Source of the DNA: an uncultured Coriobacteriaceae bacterium
GTDB taxonomy: Bacteria > Actinomycetota > Coriobacteriia > Coriobacteriales > Atopobiaceae
DNA length: 10,733 nt
Reading direction: 5' to 3'
Assembly: GCA_902772085.1 (NCBI GenBank)
Contig: CACXZL010000029.1
Location: forward strand, 1-10,733
The position numbers and the translations under genes were made by a program. How positions within the stretch are numbered: position 1 is the first letter of the stretch; the number at the start of each line of letters is the position of its first letter. Below the pieces are notes generated by a model that was not told where the DNA came from, made no database searches, and saw only the letters and a program-made list of their open reading frames with translations. Of the stretch, positions 5,171-10,733 are shown piece after piece.

Positions 5171-7330
5171 ATGGGAAACAAAGACGTCGTCAAGGTCCCC
5201 GTCGTCCTGCAGATGGAAGAGCTCGACGGAGGTGCGGCCTGCCTCGGAATGGTGATGGGATATCACCGCAAGTGGGTGGGACTGGACCAGCTCCGTATCG
5301 CCTGCGAAATCTCTCGTGATGGCATTCAGCCGGAATCCATAAGGCGGGCCGCCGAAAACTACGGCTTGGATTGTCGGATCGAGTCGCTTTCTTTCGAGGA
5401 ACTGAAGGAGCGAACGGAGCTGCCGGCCATCATCGTGTGGAACAAGACGCGCTACGTCGTGTTTTGCGGGTCCGACAGAAAGGGCCTCTGCATCAACCAT
5501 CCCGCCAAGGGGAAGCAGCACGTCGGCGAGGACGAGTTCCGAAAGCGATACGCAGGAACCCGCCTCTGTCTCACGCCCGGCGAAAAGTTTGAGCCGAGCG
5601 GCAAGAAGCCGGGAATCTTCGACCACCTCCGCTCGGTCCTGAGGACGCACGAGAGCGTGGTGAGGTTGGTGATGGTCACGAGCGTTCTTGCGACGTTTGC
5701 CGCCATCCTCTCTCCGGTCTTCACCCGCATCTTCACCGACTACGTCTTGGGCCAGGACACCTCGTCCTGGTACCCGGGCGTGCTCTACGCCTTCGCGGCC
5801 CTCATCGCCTTCCAGCTGATTGCTTCGGTCATCAACCAGATTCTCATCATACGGGCGAAGGGAAAGGTGGCGGCTACCTCGAGCGCGCGTTTCCTGAGAC
5901 ACGTGCTCTACATGCCCATAGACTTCTTCTATCAGCACAAGGCGGGCGATTTGGCCGACAGGCAGAATTCAAACAACGAGATTGCGGAGACGCTCATCGG
6001 TCAGCTCGCCCCGCTCCTCATAAACCTGGTGATGCTGGTGTTTTACTTGGTGGTCATGGCTCAGTACAACCTTTTGCTCACGGCAATCGGCGCGGCGACC
6101 GTCGTCGTCAACCTCTTTGTCATACGCAAGGTGGGATCCATGAGACGCGAGATTACTGCCGCCGGCGCGCGGAACCGGGCGAACCTTGCTGCCGCGACCA
6201 TATCCGGAATCGATATGATCGAGTCGATAAAGGCCACTGGCTCGGAGGACGGGTACTTCGAACGGTGGGCCGGTCAGCACACCAGTCTTGCAAACACGAA
6301 GACCCAATTCTCCAAGAAGACCATGTACCTGGGCAATTTTCCCGCCTTCGTGCAGGAGCTGTCGGACTACGTCGTCATGTTTATGGGATTCATCCTCATT
6401 GTCCAAGGGCAGTTCACGGCCGGTCTCCTGCTGACGTTCCTCCAGTTCCTGAAAGCCATGATGGCCCCCGTCAATATGTTGCTGGATGCAGGCGAGAACC
6501 TGCAAATTATGGGAGCCGCCATTGAACGGGTGAACGACGTGATGGAGTGCCCCGAAGAAGAGGGCGTGCACGCGCAGTACGACGCGGAGAGCGTGCGGAA
6601 TGCCCAAAAGCTCAGCGGGTCGATCGAAATCAAGGACGTGACCTTTGGGTATTCCCACTCCTCGGAGCCGCTTATAGAGAACTTCAGCCTGTCTCTCGCT
6701 CCAGGAGAGCGAGTCGCGCTGGTGGGAGCATCTGGTTCTGGGAAGTCCACCATCGCCAAGATGCTGGTGGGCATACACAAGCCCTGGAGCGGAGAGATCC
6801 TCTTCGACGGGCAGAGGATCGACGAGATTCCGCGGGCGGTGTTTAAGGGCTCTCTCACCATGGTGGACCAGCAGGTCGTCCTGTTCCACGACACCATAGA
6901 GAACAATATCAAGATGTGGGACGAGACGATAGAGGACTTCGAGATGGTGATCTCGGCCCGTGACGCAGGCATCCAAAAGCAGATCGTCTTGCGCAAGGGC
7001 GGCTACCAGATGATGGTGGAGGAAGGCGGGCGCAACCTCTCAGGAGGCGAGCGGCAACGAATCGAGATCGCGCGCGTGCTCTCGAGCGACCCATCGATTC
7101 TGATCATGGACGAGGCGACCTCGGCGCTAGACGCTCGGACCGAATACGAGATTTCCGAATACGTCCACGCACGGGGCATCACGTGCATCATCGTGGCTCA
7201 TCGCCTCTCCACCATACGAGACTGCGACGAGATTATCGTGCTCGACCGCGGCAAGGTGGTGCAGCGGGGCACGCACGAAGAGCTGATGGGCGAGGGCGGC
7301 CTGTACAAACAGCTCATCATGACGGCATAG
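5171..7330 (+). CDS. NHLM-type ABC exporter with degenerate C39 peptidase domain
   Basis: A 719-residue half-transporter. Residues 1 to about 135 are a C39-like domain that aligns well with NHLM processing exporters (LQMEELDGGAACLG). The oxyanion Gln14 is kept, but the catalytic Cys is Gly20, the His is Arg94 (KTRYVVF) and the Asp is His110 (INHPAKG). Leader cleavage is therefore not expected; the domain may only bind cargo, as the C39-like domain of HlyB does. Residues about 155-440 form the membrane domain. The ATPase is intact: Walker A GASGSGKST (519-527), signature LSGGERQR (623-630), Walker B ILIMDE (643-648), switch His677. The ATG at 5171 has GAGG just before it, overlapping the adaptor's stop. 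It likely works with the next ABC protein and the adaptor. Confidence 0.88.
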   Translation: MGNKDVVKVPVVLQMEELDGGAACLGMVMGYHRKWVGLDQLRIACEISRDGIQPESIRRAAENYGLDCRIESLSFEELKERTELPAIIVWNKTRYVVFCGSDRKGLCINHPAKGKQHVGEDEFRKRYAGTRLCLTPGEKFEPSGKKPGIFDHLRSVLRTHESVVRLVMVTSVLATFAAILSPVFTRIFTDYVLGQDTSSWYPGVLYAFAALIAFQLIASVINQILIIRAKGKVAATSSARFLRHVLYMPIDFFYQHKAGDLADRQNSNNEIAETLIGQLAPLLINLVMLVFYLVVMAQYNLLLTAIGAATVVVNLFVIRKVGSMRREITAAGARNRANLAAATISGIDMIESIKATGSEDGYFERWAGQHTSLANTKTQFSKKTMYLGNFPAFVQELSDYVVMFMGFILIVQGQFTAGLLLTFLQFLKAMMAPVNMLLDAGENLQIMGAAIERVNDVMECPEEEGVHAQYDAESVRNAQKLSGSIEIKDVTFGYSHSSEPLIENFSLSLAPGERVALVGASGSGKSTIAKMLVGIHKPWSGEILFDGQRIDEIPRAVFKGSLTMVDQQVVLFHDTIENNIKMWDETIEDFEMVISARDAGIQKQIVLRKGGYQMMVEEGGRNLSGGERQRIEIARVLSSDPSILIMDEATSALDARTEYEISEYVHARGITCIIVAHRLSTIRDCDEIIVLDRGKVVQRGTHEELMGEGGLYKQLIMTA

Positions 7331-7349
7331 ACGCGGAGGGCAGGTAACC

Positions 7350-9533
7350 ATGAGCCTATTTGGGGAACAGCTTGAAGCGAGGCTGGAAAACGACAAGAGA
7401 GCGGTGGCCAGAAACGAGCAGTTGCTTGGTGCCGCCCTGAGTGGCAGAAGAGCCTCTTTTGTCGATGTGGGGACGTCGGCGGGAAGCGTGGCTCGGGAGA
7501 TGGGACTTATCGTGCGCTACTTCCATATGGAGCGACCGAGTATCCCTACGCACTTAGATGCAAAAAAGACTGTCGAGGAAGTACTGAAGGCCACAAACAT
7601 AGCGAAGAAGAACATACGGCTGGTCGGTGAGTGGTGGAAGGACTGCGAGGGTCCGATTCTTGCCATGACGCGCGATGGGGAGGGTGCGCTTGCCCTTTTC
7701 TCTGGAGCGGTCTCGGGTCTTTATTTCATAGACGCCACGACTGGCAAGAAAATCCGCGTGACAAAGAAGAACGCATCGTTGTTTGGCGAGGACGCGTTGT
7801 TCTTCTACCAGCCCCTGCCCGCGCACCCGATGACCGGGCACGAATACCTCATGTTCCTCCTGCGTCAGATAAAGCCCGGCGATCTCGCACTGTACATTGT
7901 TGAGTTCATCCTCATGTCGATTGGCGGGATCGTCGCTACGATGGCCGTGAAGATCGCCTTCGACAGGATTATTCCCACGGGAACGGTGCCGCTGCTCATC
8001 TCATTGTTTCTTTTTCTCGTTTCCCTTGCGGTCGCCAATTACTTCATACGATCCGCGCGATTCTCGCTCAACATGCGCATTCAAAACCGACTGGACGTAG
8101 TATTGGAGAGCAGCCTCATATCTCGCGTGCTGAACCTTCCCGTCTCGTTCTTTGGCGAAAACACGGCAGGTGGACTCTCGAAAAAAGTCTTGGCGTTCAA
8201 CGAGCTGCCTAAAACCATTGGCGACATCATCTTCGTGACCACAAACACGTTGGTATCCCTCATCATGTCTCTGCCCGTACTGTTTATAGCGCCAGAGTTG
8301 CTCCCTGCGGAACTTGGAGCCATTGCGCTCATCGTAATCGTATACGTCGTGACTACGGTTCAGGAGCGGGAGCTGGCGGCTCGAGAGCTTTCGAGCGCCG
8401 AGAAGAACGGTAGTATAGTGTTTGACCTCATCTCAGGGGCGCAGCGCTTGAAGCTCAGCGGGAGCGAGGACCGAGCTTACGCGAGATGGCTGCAGGGATA
8501 CGCCCAGCAAGCAGGGAAGACCTACAACACGAAGTTTCCCCTGTGTGCGAGGGCCCAGCTCGTCACCATATGCAGACTGCTTGGTCTGCTTGCGGCTTTC
8601 CACCTGGCTTATGTGGGGCATGTTTCTGTGGCGAGCTTCGCAGCCTTCAACACGAGCTACGGAATGGCCATGGGATGTCTCGTTGCGATCGCCCCCCGCT
8701 TCAAGTGGATTGCGCAACTCGGTCCTTGCCTTAAGCGGGGAGAGCCAATCCTCCAGGCAGTGCCGGAATACGGCGAGGGCAAGACCATGGTGTCCAGTCT
8801 TTCGGGCAGAATCGAGCTCAGCCATGTCACCTTCCGCTACGAGAAGAACAGTCCCGCGGTGCTCGACGACCTCACGCTCACCATCGAGCCTGGAGAGTAC
8901 GTGGGCATCGTCGGCAGGAGCGGATGCGGCAAGTCCTCGCTGGTGAAGGTCCTGCTGGGGTTCGAGACCCCACAGGAGGGGACGGTCTGCTACGACGGTC
9001 ACGACACGACCACCACCAACCTGAGGAGCCTGCGCCGCTGTATCGGCACGGTGCTGCAGGACGGCAAGCTGTTTGCGGGTGACATCTACTCAAACATAAC
9101 CATCACCGCGCCCTCCCTCAGCGTGGAGGAGGCCTGGGACGCCGCCGAGAAGGTCGGCATGGCCGAGGACATCAGGCGCATGCCGATGGGGATGCACACC
9201 CTCATCTCAGAGGGTAGCGGCGGCATATCCGGTGGCCAGAAGCAGCGGCTCATGATCGCGCGGGCAATCGTGGGCAAGCCAAAGATTCTCATCATGGACG
9301 AGGCCACCAGCGCTCTCGACAACCTGACGCAGAAGAAAGTGACCGACTCGCTCGATGCCCTTGACTGCACGAGGATTGTCATCGCCCATCGCCTCTCCAC
9401 CATCCGGTCGTGCGATCGCATTATCGCCCTGGACGGGGGCAGAATCGTGGAGAGCGGGAGCTATGACGAGCTTATGGAGAAGGACGGCTTCTTCGCGGAG
9501 CTCGTCAGGCGCCAACAGATCGACGAGGCTTAG
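7350..9533 (+). CDS. NHLM-type ABC exporter, second subunit
   Basis: A 727-residue half-transporter with no peptidase. Residues 1 to about 150 carry the domain typical of the second NHLM exporter (VGEWWKDCEGPILAM near residue 91, then a DATTGKKIRV segment and FFYQPLPAHP), a pseudo-C39-like fold that leads into the membrane domain. Membrane spans lie between about 175 and 450. The ATPase has Walker A GRSGCGKSS (522-530), signature ISGGQKQR (626-633), Walker B ILIMDE (646-651) and switch His680, so it should hydrolyse ATP. The cyclic-nucleotide-binding-like extension found at the front of longer family members is absent. It starts 19 bp after the previous stop. With the first ABC protein it may form a heterodimer with two competent ATP sites, or each may form homodimers. 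Confidence 0.87.
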   Translation: MSLFGEQLEARLENDKRAVARNEQLLGAALSGRRASFVDVGTSAGSVAREMGLIVRYFHMERPSIPTHLDAKKTVEEVLKATNIAKKNIRLVGEWWKDCEGPILAMTRDGEGALALFSGAVSGLYFIDATTGKKIRVTKKNASLFGEDALFFYQPLPAHPMTGHEYLMFLLRQIKPGDLALYIVEFILMSIGGIVATMAVKIAFDRIIPTGTVPLLISLFLFLVSLAVANYFIRSARFSLNMRIQNRLDVVLESSLISRVLNLPVSFFGENTAGGLSKKVLAFNELPKTIGDIIFVTTNTLVSLIMSLPVLFIAPELLPAELGAIALIVIVYVVTTVQERELAARELSSAEKNGSIVFDLISGAQRLKLSGSEDRAYARWLQGYAQQAGKTYNTKFPLCARAQLVTICRLLGLLAAFHLAYVGHVSVASFAAFNTSYGMAMGCLVAIAPRFKWIAQLGPCLKRGEPILQAVPEYGEGKTMVSSLSGRIELSHVTFRYEKNSPAVLDDLTLTIEPGEYVGIVGRSGCGKSSLVKVLLGFETPQEGTVCYDGHDTTTTNLRSLRRCIGTVLQDGKLFAGDIYSNITITAPSLSVEEAWDAAEKVGMAEDIRRMPMGMHTLISEGSGGISGGQKQRLMIARAIVGKPKILIMDEATSALDNLTQKKVTDSLDALDCTRIVIAHRLSTIRSCDRIIALDGGRIVESGSYDELMEKDGFFAELVRRQQIDEA

Positions 9534-9568
9534 GAACTTGAGCCCATCGTGCTGAAGTCCTCAAGTCC
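9533..9568 (+). other. Bulged inverted repeat between the exporter and chromate-type genes
   Basis: GGAACTTGAG, beginning at the last base of the exporter's stop codon, pairs with CTCAAGTCC (9560-9568) over nine pairs with one bulged A; the core ACTTGAG/CTCAAGT arms (9536-9542, 9560-9566) are perfect. No T-tract follows, so it is not a standard terminator. In a polycistronic mRNA it could act as a processing or stability element that sets different levels for the two gene groups. Confidence 0.4.
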
Positions 9569-9580
9569 AAGGGAAGCGAT

Positions 9581-10168
9581 ATGGACGATACCACACAGAA
9601 ACGAGGTACCTTGCTCGCAAAGCTCGTGGCGCTCTTCGTCGCCACCTTCACCGTGAGCTGCACGGCAAACTCTGGCTACGCCATCCTCGCCGTGATGAAG
9701 GACGACTTCGTCAACAAGCGCAAATGGCTTACGGAAGAGGAGATGGCCGACTACATCGCCATCGTCCAGAGTTCCCCCGGCCCCATGGCGGTGACTTCCT
9801 CGACGATCGTCGGCTATCACGTCGCGGGAATGCCTGGAACGCTCGCCGCGGTCTTCGGCGTCATCCTGCCACCGTTTCTGGTGATGGTGGTTGTGACCCT
9901 CTTCTACGAGGCCATCGTAGGCAACCCCTATGTCGAACTGTTTTTGCGCGGCATGCAGATGGGCGTCGTCGCCATGCTCATCGATGTGATCGTTGGGCTT
10001 TTTCGCAACGCCGTTGGACAAAGCAAGGCGTATCCGCTCGTCATCATGGCATTGTCGTTTTGCTATGTCCGCTACTCCGGCTGCTCGATCGTATGGCTTG
10101 TGGCCGCCTGCATTGTGGCGGGCGTTGTGAAGGCGCTCTTGGTCAAGCGCGGTGAGGAGGAGCGGTGA
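9581..10168 (+). CDS. Chromate transporter (CHR) family protein, first half of a pair
   Basis: A 195-residue membrane protein of the short-chain CHR family, where two separately encoded halves form one transporter. Visible family features are the W-LTEEEM-ADYIAIVQ stretch (49-63), the SSPGPM motif (64-69), and VGYHVAGMPGTLAAVFGVILPP (77-98), the family's Gly-rich helix pair. The usual FGGGYA near the N-terminus is changed to TANSGYA (28-34). Several hydrophobic spans follow to about residue 188. The ATG at 9581 has GGGA seven bases upstream. The gene is 47 nt after the exporter and in the same direction. Chromate is the named substrate of the family, but many members are untested and may move other oxyanions, so chromate resistance should not be assumed. 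Confidence 0.85.
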   Translation: MDDTTQKRGTLLAKLVALFVATFTVSCTANSGYAILAVMKDDFVNKRKWLTEEEMADYIAIVQSSPGPMAVTSSTIVGYHVAGMPGTLAAVFGVILPPFLVMVVVTLFYEAIVGNPYVELFLRGMQMGVVAMLIDVIVGLFRNAVGQSKAYPLVIMALSFCYVRYSGCSIVWLVAACIVAGVVKALLVKRGEEER

Positions 10169-10731
10169 GTCTGATCCTGCAAGTCTTTCTCGCGTTCGTG
10201 CGCATCGGTGCCATGGTCTTTGGCGGAGCCTATGCAGCCATCCCCATCGTCGAGCACGAAGTCGTGGACGTCCAGGCGTGGATGACATACCCCGAGTTCA
10301 TGGATTTGCTGGCGCTCGACGAGGTCACCCCCGGGCCCATTCTCATCAATAGCGCCACGTTCGTGGGCATGAAGGTTGCGGGGATTCCCGGTGCCATTGC
10401 GGCAACCTTGGGCTGCATCGCCGTGCCCATGGTCGTCGCGTTGGGCTTGTTTTTCGTTTTTCGAAAGTACAAGGATGCGCCACTCGTTCAAAGCGTCATG
10501 ACCTCGCTGAAGTGCATGGCGGTCGCGCTCATAGCGACCACCTTGATCAAGCTCGGCATCGCCGCCATCATGCCCGAGGCGCCGACGATTGATGTGGCCT
10601 ACGGCATCTACGCCTGCACCGTCATCGCAGCGGCGTTCTATCTCATGCACGTGAGACACGTCAGTCCGCTGCCGATCATGCTGTGTTGCGGCGTCCTCAA
10701 CGTGCTGGTCTTTACGTTCTTGTGGCGGTAG
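10165..10731 (+). CDS. Chromate transporter (CHR) family protein, second half of a pair
   Basis: A 188-residue membrane protein, partner of the preceding gene. It overlaps that gene by four bases (GTGA), starts at GTG 10165, and has GAGGAGG just upstream, a translational-coupling arrangement typical of short-chain CHR pairs. Motifs are FGGAYA (19-24), an IVEHEVV segment (28-34), VTPGPI (54-59) and ATFVGMKVAGIPGA (64-77), all as expected; this half keeps the Gly-Gly motif that the first half lacks. Hydrophobic spans run to the C-terminus, and the stop at 10729-10731 is two bases before the window ends, so the gene is complete. The two halves presumably insert in opposite orientations and assemble as one permease. 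Confidence 0.87.
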   Translation: MSLILQVFLAFVRIGAMVFGGAYAAIPIVEHEVVDVQAWMTYPEFMDLLALDEVTPGPILINSATFVGMKVAGIPGAIAATLGCIAVPMVVALGLFFVFRKYKDAPLVQSVMTSLKCMAVALIATTLIKLGIAAIMPEAPTIDVAYGIYACTVIAAAFYLMHVRHVSPLPIMLCCGVLNVLVFTFLWR

Positions 10732-10733
10732 GG

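Noticed and set aside
5171..5600. Active leader peptidase in the first ABC exporter
   Set aside because: None of the Cys, His and Asp catalytic positions is conserved, so annotation as a processing peptidase would mislead.
5051..6976. Two long minus-strand open frames opposite the first ABC exporter
   Set aside because: They mirror a gene with intact ATPase motifs; they have His/Arg-rich compositions typical of antisense frames and no domain.
9530..10659. Minus-strand open frames opposite the chromate-family pair
   Set aside because: Antisense shadows of two membrane proteins with clear family motifs and coupled starts.

Overview
The window is high-GC bacterial DNA (about 60% G+C by eye) with G/C-rich third codon positions and strong Shine-Dalgarno sites. 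The gene mix suggests an anaerobic actinobacterium of the Coriobacteriia: a LytTR regulator with a SnoaL-like front domain, a stand-alone condensation-fold acyltransferase, and an NHLM-type exporter with a very short membrane adaptor. That placement is an inference from gene families, not from a marker gene.

Layout. On the minus strand at the left edge is the 5' end of an MBL-fold metallohydrolase (1-160), then a non-coding gap with a 17-bp tandem repeat (384-468), then a SnoaL/LytTR regulator (581-1393, minus). Divergent from it, a well-formed promoter (1510-1539) drives a small secreted protein of unknown function (1605-2195), closed by a Rho-independent terminator (2222-2260). About 580 nt follow with no convincing gene but several short hairpins. 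Next, on the minus strand, come a condensation/alcohol-acetyltransferase-fold enzyme (2972-4207) and, 39 nt downstream of it, a possible 30-codon ORF (2840-2932).

The right half reads on the plus strand and looks like one transcription unit. Two tiny tandem ORFs (4294-4392, 4396-4479) precede a TATAAT box fused to a perfect inverted repeat (4541-4567). Then come a short NHLM-type adaptor (4599-5168), an ABC exporter with an N-terminal C39-like domain (5171-7330), a second NHLM-type ABC exporter (7350-9533), and a two-gene chromate-transporter-family pair (9581-10168 and 10165-10731).

How they may work together. The adaptor and two ABC proteins form the export module that usually secretes ribosomally made peptides behind nitrile-hydratase-like or Nif11-like leaders. 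Two features make this copy unusual. All three catalytic positions of the C39 domain are substituted (Cys to Gly, His to Arg, Asp to His), so it should not cut leaders. There is also no recognisable precursor or modification enzyme nearby. The divergent acyltransferase and the tiny ORFs are the only local candidates for a maturation enzyme or cargo. The likely operator over the transcription start suggests the exporter is switched on by a signal, with the regulator not identified here.
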